This document shows positions 1 through 6,325 of a stretch of 8,822 nucleotides of DNA, in pieces (the first letter of the stretch is position 1; every line of letters starts with the position of its first letter). The translations under genes were made by a program, and so were the position numbers. The notes beneath the pieces are model-generated. The model was not told the origin of the DNA and made no database searches. It saw only the letters and a list, made by a program, of their open reading frames with translations. The DNA is from ECT2AJA-044 sp965658225 (GTDB lineage: Bacteria > Bacteroidota > Bacteroidia > Flavobacteriales > ECT2AJA-044): NCBI GenBank assembly GCA_965658225.1, contig CBFHRK010000075.1:1-8822 (forward strand), given 5' to 3'.

Positions 1-1015
1 TGGATCCCAACAGTCCTTTCTCCTCAGCGCTAAATGCGATGAAGAGGTAATTATTCCCCTTGAATTTCTTCCCTTTCTTTGAATAGTATTTCGCCAAGGC
101 TAGGAGTCCGGCAGTTCCACTTGCATTGTCGTCAGCGCCATTGTGGATTTCTGGTTTTCCGGTGTGTCGCGAACCTTCTCCACCGTATCCTAAGTGGTCA
201 TAATGAGCACCGATTACAATTGTTTTGTCGGAGCCACGATCTAAGAAACCTACGACGTTATATCCTGTATCGGTAATTTCGGTTTGATCGACGCTCAAGG
301 TGATTTTAGCTAAATCGGGGCGTCTTTTTTCATCGGTATAAGAGCTCCAATAAACGACGGGAACACCTATTGATATAATATTTTTATAAGAGCTCGACGG
401 CGCTTCTGCATTCTCATCTGTATTGTATAGGACAACGCCCGCGGCTCCTTTTTTCACGGCGAATTCAAGTCTTTTTTGGAGGTCGTGATAGGCCTTAAAC
501 TTTGAATGTGGATGCGTTCCATCGGGGGATCCAATATCCATCACAAACACTTTGTTTTTGTAATTTACTTCTTTAGAGTAATCTGAAAAACCTAAATCTG
601 GAGCGTCAATACCATGTCCGACATAAATAGCGCTGGACGCGGTTGTACCGTTGCTGCTGAATTTTGTCGGATAAAAATCTTTATCTAGCCGAAAACCCGT
701 TTTCCCCCAACTGATGAAGGTAGACTTTCTGTTGACTTCAACGGGGCGTTGAAATTCAAAAGCTTGAAAGAATCCGTCGGAACCCTTGGGTGCGAGTCCG
801 GCCGATTTCATTTCTTCTGCTATGAAATCGCGGGCGGCGAGTTCACCTGGAGTACCGGCTTCCCGGCCTTCAAGGGCATCAGAGGCTAAGAAATTTACTT
901 GCGCTTCAAAGGTTGCTTGATCTTTTTTGTTGATTTCATTGCAGTCTTGAGCGATGGTTGCAAGGAGACATCCGGCCGTTAGGCCGAGGGTAAAAAGTGC
1001 TTTCATATTTTTCAT
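1..1015 (-). CDS. Secreted M28-family metallopeptidase with PA-type insert (partial, C-terminus beyond window)
   Basis: The reading frame runs off the left edge, giving 338 codons from ATG 1015..1013. The N-terminus (MKNMKALFTLGLTAGCLLA) is a signal peptide, with likely signal peptidase I cleavage after ATIA near residue 22; the early Cys lacks a good lipobox. About residues 100-250 (IYVGHGI, VFVMDIGSPDG, GAAGVVLYN) read as a protease-associated (PA) domain inserted before the catalytic core. The M28 core shows GAHYDHLG (first zinc His about residue 271), NGADDNASGT (bridging Asp about 295) and AFSAEEKGLLGS (catalytic and zinc-binding Glu about 331-332). The last zinc ligands (Asp and His in known members) would lie beyond the edge. 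Family members are di-zinc exopeptidases that release N-terminal amino acids, so a periplasmic or extracellular aminopeptidase is inferred; the exact substrate is not. A second in-frame ATG at 1006..1004 is possible, but the -7 element at 1029..1022 fits the first. It is divergent from the dehydrogenase gene. Confidence 0.93.
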   Translation of the reverse strand, partial: MKNMKALFTLGLTAGCLLATIAQDCNEINKKDQATFEAQVNFLASDALEGREAGTPGELAARDFIAEEMKSAGLAPKGSDGFFQAFEFQRPVEVNRKSTFISWGKTGFRLDKDFYPTKFSSNGTTASSAIYVGHGIDAPDLGFSDYSKEVNYKNKVFVMDIGSPDGTHPHSKFKAYHDLQKRLEFAVKKGAAGVVLYNTDENAEAPSSSYKNIISIGVPVVYWSSYTDEKRRPDLAKITLSVDQTEITDTGYNVVGFLDRGSDKTIVIGAHYDHLGYGGEGSRHTGKPEIHNGADDNASGTAGLLALAKYYSKKGKKFKGNNYLFIAFSAEEKGLLGS

Positions 1016-1021
1016 AGGTTG

Positions 1022-1029
1022 CAAAAGTA
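1022..1029 (-). promoter_or_regulatory. Bacteroidota -7 element (TACTTTTG) for the M28 peptidase gene
   Basis: On the minus strand the sequence TACTTTTG is a full match to the Bacteroidota -7 consensus TAnnTTTG and ends 6 nt before the ATG at 1015. No TTG sits at the usual -33 spacing, so only the -7 half is seen. The 11-mer TACTTTTGCAA recurs upstream of lysS. If used, transcription would start at or just before the start codon. Confidence 0.6.
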
Positions 1030-1065
1030 ACACATTGAACGGGGAATTGGGTTCATGCAAAAACG

Positions 1066-1073
1066 TATTTTCG
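1066..1073 (+). promoter_or_regulatory. Possible -7 element (TATTTTCG) for the SDR operon
   Basis: TATTTTCG matches five of the six fixed positions of TAnnTTTG and ends 5 nt before the ATG at 1079. A TTG at 1047-1049 lies 16 nt upstream, slightly short for a -33 element. If real, transcription starts after the upstream ATG at 1055, which favours 1079 as the start. This is an imperfect match, so it is tentative. Confidence 0.35.
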
Positions 1074-1078
1074 TAGCT

Positions 1079-1876
1079 ATGACGTATAAAGATAAGGTGG
1101 TTTGGATTACTGGAGCGACTTCAGGAATTGGTGAGGCACTCGCTATGGAATTTGCGAGTAGAGGAGCAAAGCTCGTTTTGAGTGCGCGAAGAGCGGCTCA
1201 GCTCAATGAAGTTGCGGAAAAAGTAAAAAATAATGGCGCTTCGGACGTTTGGATACAAACACTCGATTTAGCGGATAATGCAACATTGATACCCGCTGTA
1301 GAACGGGTTTTGGAGCAAGCTGGTAGAGTAGATGTATTGATGAATAACGGAGGAATAAGTCAACGCAGTAAGGCTTTGGATACGCCCATTGAAGTGGATC
1401 GTCGAATTATGGAGATCGATTTTTTTGGGACCGTTGCCCTCACTAAGGCGGTACTTCCACAAATGTTGGCCAATAGAGGTGGACAAATTGGCGTAACATC
1501 GAGTTTAGTGGGAAAATTCGGAAGCCCTTATCGATCGGCCTATGCAGCTGCAAAGCACGCGTTACACGGATTTTATGACAGTTTACGGGCAGAATTACAC
1601 GATCAAGGGTTACAAGTAACTATTTTTTGCCCGGGGTTTATTCGAACGCAAATTTCACTTAATGCATTGACCGGATCAGGTGAAAAGCTCGGTGAAATGG
1701 ATGATGCTCAGGCCAACGGTATGTCGGCTCAAGAATGCGCACGCCGGATGGTATCTGCAATGGAAAAAGGAAGAAATGAAGTCTATATAGGTGGAAAGGA
1801 GCGGATGGGCATATATGTAAAACGCTTGTTCCCCAACGTATTCGCAAGAATAATTCGAAAAGCAAAAGTCCGATGA
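1079..1876 (+). CDS. Short-chain dehydrogenase/reductase (SDR), classical type
   Basis: An NAD(P)-dependent oxidoreductase of 265 residues with a Rossmann fold, probably cytosolic. Visible motifs, numbered from the 1079 start: cofactor-binding TGATSGIG (11-18); NNGG (89-92) in place of the usual NNAG; catalytic Ser142; and YAAAK with Tyr155 and Lys159, the Ser-Tyr spacing of 13 being normal. CPGFIRTQ (184-191) is the usual post-catalytic segment. The sequence style resembles the 11-beta-HSD/DHRS7-like branch, but the substrate cannot be read from sequence. An in-frame ATG at 1055 would add eight residues (MQKRIFVA). I prefer 1079 because the first beta strand normally begins about six residues after the start and a possible -7 element lies between the two ATGs. 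The stop overlaps the next gene's start (ATGA, 1873-1876), suggesting translational coupling with the lipoprotein gene. Confidence 0.93.
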   Translation: MTYKDKVVWITGATSGIGEALAMEFASRGAKLVLSARRAAQLNEVAEKVKNNGASDVWIQTLDLADNATLIPAVERVLEQAGRVDVLMNNGGISQRSKALDTPIEVDRRIMEIDFFGTVALTKAVLPQMLANRGGQIGVTSSLVGKFGSPYRSAYAAAKHALHGFYDSLRAELHDQGLQVTIFCPGFIRTQISLNALTGSGEKLGEMDDAQANGMSAQECARRMVSAMEKGRNEVYIGGKERMGIYVKRLFPNVFARIIRKAKVR

Positions 1877-2670
1877 AAAGAGCAATTCTTAATTCCGGGT
1901 GGATCGGTTTATTGGGGTTCGTAATGGCTACCGCACTCGTGAGCGCATGCAGCGGACCAGAAAAAGATGCGGGCGATACCGCTGGTAAGGAAGTTGCGGC
2001 ATTGGTGTATCAAATGCGCGATACGGTTGTAGAATTTACGGCTGATGATACATCGGACGGCTACGTCCGAATAGAGTTGACGTTTCCAGTTTTTATGGGA
2101 TCCGAGTTTTCGCCTCAATTGAATCGCTTTGTTGAATCGAAACTCTGGGCACAGAACCGAACGGCGCAGCGAACATGGTTAAATCAGATTAAATTCTTCA
2201 TTGATCAGTACAAGCAATTAAAGAAGGATATCGGGACTTATGGTAATCCTTGGACGCATATGGAAATGGTCAGTGTTCGTCGACTCGATGAAAAGATTTT
2301 AACGCTGGAAAGGGACTACACAGAGTACAGTGGTGGAGCACATGGACGTCAGGAAATCCATTATTACAATTTCGCAGTGAATACGGGGGACACGCTATTG
2401 CTTGAGGATATTCTGAAGCCCGGAACCAACGAAGCTTTGAACGCGCTTATCGATTTTCATTTCAGGGAGCAAAAGGGACTTACAGATGATCAGTCGCTCG
2501 TGTCGGATGGCGGATTGAATGTAGCGTCGATACCCGTTACTCAGAATTTCGCCTTGGACACTAAGGGAATTCGATTTTATTATAATCCATATGAGATAGC
2601 GGCCTATTCGGCCGGACCTATAATCATTGAGGTGCCCATAGCTGATTTAGCTCCTTATATGAAGAAATAA
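1873..2670 (+). CDS. Lipoprotein with DUF4163/DUF3298 (RsiV/PdaC-type) domains
   Basis: A 265-residue predicted lipoprotein. Residues 1-26 form a signal peptide ending in the lipobox VSAC, with Cys26 as the lipidated residue; the following SGPEKDAGD is acidic, which in some Bacteroidota favours outer-membrane or surface placement. The mature part carries the hallmark SGGAHG (153-158) followed by YYNFAVNTGDTLLLEDIL, and a C-terminal RFYYNPYEIAAYSAGP segment (about 234-249). Together these match the DUF4163 plus DUF3298 arrangement of RsiV and PdaC-like proteins. In RsiV this region binds lysozyme, and in PdaC it accompanies a peptidoglycan deacetylase domain. Here there is neither an anti-sigma helix nor a catalytic domain, and no ECF sigma gene is adjacent, so only a general envelope role is inferred. 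It begins in a 4-nt ATGA overlap with the dehydrogenase gene. Confidence 0.85.
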   Translation: MKRAILNSGWIGLLGFVMATALVSACSGPEKDAGDTAGKEVAALVYQMRDTVVEFTADDTSDGYVRIELTFPVFMGSEFSPQLNRFVESKLWAQNRTAQRTWLNQIKFFIDQYKQLKKDIGTYGNPWTHMEMVSVRRLDEKILTLERDYTEYSGGAHGRQEIHYYNFAVNTGDTLLLEDILKPGTNEALNALIDFHFREQKGLTDDQSLVSDGGLNVASIPVTQNFALDTKGIRFYYNPYEIAAYSAGPIIIEVPIADLAPYMKK

Positions 2671-2696
2671 ACAGAAAGCTCAATCTATTCTTTTCT

Positions 2697-2704
2697 TACC
2701 TTAG
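2697..2704 (+). promoter_or_regulatory. Possible -7 element (TACCTTAG) before the small membrane-protein genes
   Basis: TACCTTAG matches five of the six fixed bases of TAnnTTTG and ends 6 nt before the ATG at 2711, the same geometry as the other candidate promoters here. No -33 TTG is seen. Readthrough from the SDR-lipoprotein pair is the alternative, since the gap after the lipoprotein stop is only 40 nt. Confidence 0.3.
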
Positions 2705-2710
2705 AGGGTA

Positions 2711-2803
2711 ATGAAAACCAAGTTGCTTCGATTTGCCGTCGTTTGTGTTCTGTGCATTGGCATAGTTTCGCTCATCGCGTGGGTTATTGAGAGGTACCTC
2801 TAA
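2711..2803 (+). CDS. 30-residue single-span membrane protein, unknown function
   Basis: A short open frame of 30 codons that is easily missed. It starts MKTKLLRF, continues as an uninterrupted hydrophobic stretch (about residues 8-26, including VVCVLCIG with Cys12 and Cys15 in a CxxC spacing) and ends IERYL. Basic residues before the segment and the RY end fit a single transmembrane helix with the N-terminus in the cytoplasm. It sits 40 nt after the lipoprotein stop and 10 nt before the DUF2892 start, so it is likely co-transcribed with the latter. I recognise no family. It could be a real small membrane protein or the leader of a short operon; the well-formed topology and tight spacing favour a real gene, but conservation is untested. 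Confidence 0.55.
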   Translation: MKTKLLRFAVVCVLCIGIVSLIAWVIERYL

Positions 2804-2813
2804 CAAAAGCACT

Positions 2814-3023
2814 ATGATTAAAAACATGGGAACCACCGACCGCGTTGTTCGCCTTCTTTTGGCAGCAATAATGATTTATTTGGCCTATGCCGGTATTGTT
2901 ACAGGTATTATTGCCACAATACTTTATATACTAGCGGTAGTCTTTATCGGCACGAGTTTGATTCGAACCTGTCCATTGTATATGCCTTTTGGCATTAGTA
3001 CTTGTAAAACCAAAGAAGGATAA
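2814..3023 (+). CDS. DUF2892 (YgaP-like transmembrane domain) inner-membrane protein
   Basis: A 69-residue protein with the DUF2892 signature: N-terminal NMGTTDRVVRLLL, two hydrophobic segments (about residues 12-27 and 31-48) and the C-terminal CPLYMPFGIST, matching the family's usual CPLY..GIsT ending. Family members are small inner-membrane proteins, alone or fused to rhodanese domains as in YgaP, and often lie near sulfur or redox genes; no specific activity is established for stand-alone forms. I chose ATG 2814 over an upstream in-frame ATG at 2787, which lies inside the 30-residue gene and would add a non-family MRGTSNKST stretch. ATG 2826 is also possible. It follows the 30-residue gene by 10 nt and ends just before a strong terminator. 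Confidence 0.87.
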   Translation: MIKNMGTTDRVVRLLLAAIMIYLAYAGIVTGIIATILYILAVVFIGTSLIRTCPLYMPFGISTCKTKEG

Positions 3024-3028
3024 TAAAC

Positions 3029-3068
3029 AAGGTCTTCAGTGCCGAATTAAACGGGCACTGAAGACCTT
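3029..3068. terminator. Bidirectional intrinsic terminator between convergent genes
   Basis: A perfect 15-bp inverted repeat (arms 3029-3043 and 3054-3068, starting AAGGTCTTCAGTGCC) encloses a 10-nt loop. It fills the 49-bp gap between the DUF2892 stop and the stop of the convergent T9SS gene. Both flanks are T-rich in their own direction of transcription (cttcttagttttt on plus, gtttattatcctt on minus), so it can serve both genes. Confidence 0.88.
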
Positions 3069-3072
3069 CTTC

Positions 3073-4377
3073 TTAGTTTTTAATCACTTGTCTTTGTTGA
3101 ACGCCCTGCTCTGCATGAATTTGGAGCAAATAGGTTCCTTTGGGCAGCGTTGAGGCGTTCACGGAAACATGCGTATCTTTTGCTTCAACACTTCGCACCA
3201 TCCGACCCGATAAATCGTAAAGATCTATTCGGTTTATTTGGGTTTCTGAAACAATGTTCCATTTATCGACGGCTGGGTTCGGGTACACATTGATATTAAT
3301 CCATTCCGATTCTGCAATACTTACCGTTCCTCCGAAAGAAACATCGTCAAAATAGTAGGTTTTTTCTCCGGCTGTGGCACCGTCGGTGTCAAAGTTGAAG
3401 AAAAGAGATGCCATGTTATACGTCCAGCCCATTGCCAATCCTACACTGAGTAGTTCGGTATTAGGAGCTTCGTTAGTAAAGTCAAATACCATGGTTTCCC
3501 ATCCGCCGGCTACGGTGGTATTTTTCTGCGTTTCGCAGGTATGCGTTGGATCGTCAGAATCTTCTACTTTGAGTCGAATGGGAGTTCCAGAAGTAGGGGA
3601 CCAAACGCGAACGGTCATAAAAGATTCGGTCATGGTAAACGGGATGTTGGTTGCGAATCCGGCCGGAGTTCCAATGGTTGTTCCGGCCCAAGTAGCCGCG
3701 GTAACTGGTTTAACCACCTTAATGACCATATTGCCACTATCCGTAGGATCCACTACGTGTTGTGAAATATTTCCCCCGAAATCCGACATGGAGTAGTTCA
3801 CTGTAGTTCCCTCGAAATCAACAGGCATGTCGATCTGCGTACCGCTATAGACTTGTTCAACATCGTCGAATAGAAAGGTCGAATTGGCTGATCCGTCACC
3901 TAAATTGCCAAAGTCAAACATGAATACGAGCGTATTGAATTGAACGGGAACGCCCGTAAAATCCCAGCTCATGGTTTCCCATTGACCCGTCACTGTAGTC
4001 GGTCTTGACCTTTCAACAAACGCACCGCCGGAATCTTCGAGTTTCATTAAGATGTTGGTACCTACTGGAGCAGCGGTGTACACTTTCATTTCAATGGTGC
4101 TATTGGTAGAGAAGTCCAGATTGCTCGTAAGAACAACCTTACTGCCGGCCCAAATTTGACCACCATTTCGAACGATTTGTGCTACAGTAGCACTTGTATT
4201 GACTCCGCCCGATTGTGGGTTGGGGAGTACTGTAGCGGTACCTCCATCGAAATTTTCGAAATCAGAAGTGGTAATACCACTTTCGAAGTCGATGGGAAGC
4301 GATTGAGCGTTCGAAGAGGAAAAAGACAGAAGAATAGAAAGGCTCAGCAGGGCGAGCATGGTTTTTTTTAAAGACAT
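3073..4377 (-). CDS. T9SS-exported protein with two related beta-rich modules and a C-terminal sorting domain
   Basis: A 434-residue secreted protein. Residues 1-24 are a signal peptide ending SSSNA before QSLP. Two related modules follow, about 27-176 and 184-349. They share the openings LPIDFESG and MPVDFEG, the cores QIWAG and ATWAG, LMKLEDS and LKVEDSD, the strands WETMSWDFT and WETMVFDFT, and the ends LFDDV and YFDDV. This pattern resembles jelly-roll, carbohydrate-binding-like modules found next to glycoside hydrolases in marine Bacteroidota, but no catalytic domain is present. From about residue 365 (YPNP, then IDLYDLSGRMVRSV, LPKGTYLLQI and the final QVIKN) it is a type A T9SS sorting domain, which directs passage across the outer membrane and usually surface attachment. 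A glycan-binding or matrix role is inference. It lies downstream of lysS on the same strand, 150 bp away, and ends at the shared terminator. Confidence 0.9.
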   Translation of the reverse strand: MSLKKTMLALLSLSILLSFSSSNAQSLPIDFESGITTSDFENFDGGTATVLPNPQSGGVNTSATVAQIVRNGGQIWAGSKVVLTSNLDFSTNSTIEMKVYTAAPVGTNILMKLEDSGGAFVERSRPTTVTGQWETMSWDFTGVPVQFNTLVFMFDFGNLGDGSANSTFLFDDVEQVYSGTQIDMPVDFEGTTVNYSMSDFGGNISQHVVDPTDSGNMVIKVVKPVTAATWAGTTIGTPAGFATNIPFTMTESFMTVRVWSPTSGTPIRLKVEDSDDPTHTCETQKNTTVAGGWETMVFDFTNEAPNTELLSVGLAMGWTYNMASLFFNFDTDGATAGEKTYYFDDVSFGGTVSIAESEWININVYPNPAVDKWNIVSETQINRIDLYDLSGRMVRSVEAKDTHVSVNASTLPKGTYLLQIHAEQGVQQRQVIKN

Positions 4378-4447
4378 GGCATTCGTTTTTTAAAGAATAT
4401 ACCACGCCGGAAAAACCCTTTCTAGTCTATGGAATACGCTAAATGAT

Positions 4448-4474
4448 GGCTTAAGGTACAAAATACCATAAGCC
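4448..4474. repeat. Imperfect hairpin between lysS and the T9SS gene
   Basis: Arms 4448-4458 (GGCTTAAGGTA) and 4464-4474 (TACCATAAGCC) pair over 11 bp with one A-A mismatch around a 5-nt loop. On the minus strand it comes 54 nt after the lysS stop, preceded by a run of Ts rather than followed by one, so it is not a classical terminator. It may reduce readthrough from lysS or shape the leader of the T9SS gene. Confidence 0.4.
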
Positions 4475-4527
4475 AAAAAACATACAGGGCTGCTTTTCTT
4501 CGAATTCGGCTTAGTAAGAAGTTCGTT

Positions 4528-6240
4528 TTATCCCATCCAGCTCAATACTTCTTCGAGCTGAAGCGCCGGTAAGTCGAGCTTTTTCTTTTTCCGCAAACCG
4601 TTCATTTGCTGATGCACCTGAGTATGCTTGAGTTCCTTCATGGCATCGACTGTACCGTATTGATCTAGAAAATAAGGCGACCAGGCCTCTGGAATTCCAA
4701 TGGCTTCGAAGTCCTTTACGCTGCTAACCGGAGCTTGTTTTTCGGGCTTCATTTGCGGGAAAAACAGCACGTCTTGTATGCTCGGCGAATTGGTCATGAT
4801 CATCGACAATCGGTCGATCCCAATTCCTAATCCCGCCGTAGGCGGCATACCGTATTCAATGGAGCGCAAGAAATCTTCATCGAGTACCATGGCTTCGTCG
4901 TCGCCACGTTTACCTAACTCTAACTGATCTTCGAAACGCGCTCTTTGATCAATAGGATCGTTCAATTCAGAGAAAGCATTGCAGATTTCCTTTCCGTTGC
5001 AAATAGCTTCAAAACGCTCTACCAAGCCCTCTTTAGAGCGGTGCTTTTTAGCCAACGGCGACATTTCAACCGGGTAATCGGTAATGAAAGTGGGTTGAAT
5101 TAATTTGGGTTCGCAGTGTTCACCGAAAATTTCATCAATGAGCTTTCCTCGGCCCATACTGTCATCAACGTCAACGTTTAGTTTGGTTGCGGCGCTTCGC
5201 ATTTCGGCCTCGTCCATTTCCGAAATGTCTACACCAGTGAAGTGTTCAATGGCTTCGTACATCGTATATCGCTGCCATGGCCGCTGAAAATTAATCACAT
5301 TTTCACCGCATTGAACTTCGGTAGTACCGTGAATATCGATCGCGATTTTTTCAACCATTTCTTCGACCAAATTCATCATCCAGTCGTAATCTTTGTAGGC
5401 CACATACAGCTCCATTTGAGTGAACTCGGGGTTGTGAAAGCGACTCATTCCTTCGTTCCGGAAATCTTTACTGAATTCATAAACCCCATCAAATCCACCT
5501 ACAATTAAACGCTTCAAGTACAACTCATTGGCGATGCGCAAATAAAGCGTCATGTCGAGCGTGTTGTGATGCGTTTTGAAAGGTCGCGCCGCAGCTCCTC
5601 CGTACAAAGGCTGAAGAATAGGCGTCTCTACTTCCAGGTAGCCCTTCGTATTCAAAAAGGAGCGCATTGAATTCGTCAGCTTGGTGCGTTTAATAAAGGC
5701 GTCGCGCACATGTGGGTTCACGATCAAATCTACGTAGCGCTGTCGATAGCGTTTTTCGGGATCGGTGAAAGCGTCGTGTATTTTTCCGTCGGCATCGGTT
5801 TTGGGCATGGGCAGCGGGCGAAGTGATTTCGACAGCATCACGAGCTCCTTCACGTGAATCGAAATTTCACCTACCTGGGTGGTGAATACGTATCCTTTGA
5901 CACCTACAATGTCACCGAGGTCCATCAATTTCTTGAACACGGTATTGTAAAAAGTCTTGTCTTCACCTGGGCATATTTCATCGCGATTCACATAAATCTG
6001 AATGCGACCGGTACTGTCTTGAAGTTCGGCAAACGAGGCTTTTCCCATCACGCGTTTACTCATGATTCGGCCCGCAAGCGAGATGTCTTTGTACTCGGTT
6101 TTATTAACTTCATAGTACTTGTGAATGGAGGCAGCAGAGGTATTCACCTCGTACAATTCTGCCGGATAAGGGTTGATGCCCAGCTTTTCCAATTCAGCTA
6201 ATGCCTCGCGACGGTATACTTCTTGTTCGCTTAATGCCAT
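4528..6240 (-). CDS. lysS: Lysine--tRNA ligase, class II
   Basis: A 570-residue cytosolic enzyme that charges tRNA-Lys with lysine using ATP. The N-terminus (MALSEQEVYRREAL, then LGINPYP) is typical of class II LysRS and fixes the start. An OB-fold anticodon-binding domain follows (about 53-140, with ISLAGRIMSKR and FAELQDSTGRIQIYV). The catalytic domain includes YLEVETPIL (motif 1 region, about 201-209), motif 2 FRNEGMSRFHNPEFTQMEL (260-278), DYPVEMSPLAK (388-398) and motif 3 GLGIGIDRL (470-478). Bacterial LysRS commonly ends near the segment seen here as FFPQMKPE (493-500), at about 500 residues. This protein continues for some 70 more, ending GLRKKKKLDLPALQLEEV and WMG, a tail known from Bacteroidota LysRS. 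It is divergent from the isomerase-lipB operon, with a -7 element 21 nt before its ATG. Confidence 0.98.
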   Translation of the reverse strand: MALSEQEVYRREALAELEKLGINPYPAELYEVNTSAASIHKYYEVNKTEYKDISLAGRIMSKRVMGKASFAELQDSTGRIQIYVNRDEICPGEDKTFYNTVFKKLMDLGDIVGVKGYVFTTQVGEISIHVKELVMLSKSLRPLPMPKTDADGKIHDAFTDPEKRYRQRYVDLIVNPHVRDAFIKRTKLTNSMRSFLNTKGYLEVETPILQPLYGGAAARPFKTHHNTLDMTLYLRIANELYLKRLIVGGFDGVYEFSKDFRNEGMSRFHNPEFTQMELYVAYKDYDWMMNLVEEMVEKIAIDIHGTTEVQCGENVINFQRPWQRYTMYEAIEHFTGVDISEMDEAEMRSAATKLNVDVDDSMGRGKLIDEIFGEHCEPKLIQPTFITDYPVEMSPLAKKHRSKEGLVERFEAICNGKEICNAFSELNDPIDQRARFEDQLELGKRGDDEAMVLDEDFLRSIEYGMPPTAGLGIGIDRLSMIMTNSPSIQDVLFFPQMKPEKQAPVSSVKDFEAIGIPEAWSPYFLDQYGTVDAMKELKHTQVHQQMNGLRKKKKLDLPALQLEEVLSWMG

Positions 6241-6261
6241 GGTGCGTTCAATTTAGATTTG

Positions 6262-6269
6262 CAAAAGTA
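6262..6269 (-). promoter_or_regulatory. Bacteroidota -7 element (TACTTTTG) for lysS
   Basis: TACTTTTG on the minus strand fully matches TAnnTTTG, 21 nt before the lysS ATG, leaving a short leader. The surrounding TACTTTTGCAA is identical to the sequence before the M28 peptidase gene. No clear -33 TTG is visible. Confidence 0.6.
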
Positions 6270-6313
6270 CGGAAGATTCGCCGTGCTGGAAACGCTGATG
6301 CCACCGCTTTTTT

Positions 6314-6321
6314 TACATTTG
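6314..6321 (+). promoter_or_regulatory. Bacteroidota -7 element (TACATTTG) for the isomerase-lipB operon
   Basis: TACATTTG fully matches TAnnTTTG and ends only 4 nt before the ATG at 6326, so the transcript should be leaderless or nearly so. It lies 44 nt from the divergent lysS element. No -33 TTG is found at normal spacing. Confidence 0.6.
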
Positions 6322-6325
6322 TTAC

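Noticed and set aside
79..276. Open frame of 65 codons on the plus strand opposite the M28 peptidase
   Set aside because: It overlaps the zinc-ligand region of the peptidase, which is clearly coding on the other strand.
3374..3796. Open frame of 140 codons on the plus strand opposite the T9SS gene
   Set aside because: The minus-strand frame has a signal peptide, duplicated modules and a sorting domain. The plus-strand frame is low-complexity Ser/Val-rich shadow sequence.
5854..6201. Open frame of 115 codons on the plus strand opposite lysS
   Set aside because: It is the antisense of a strongly conserved lysS region, shows no family motif, and has no promoter-like element.
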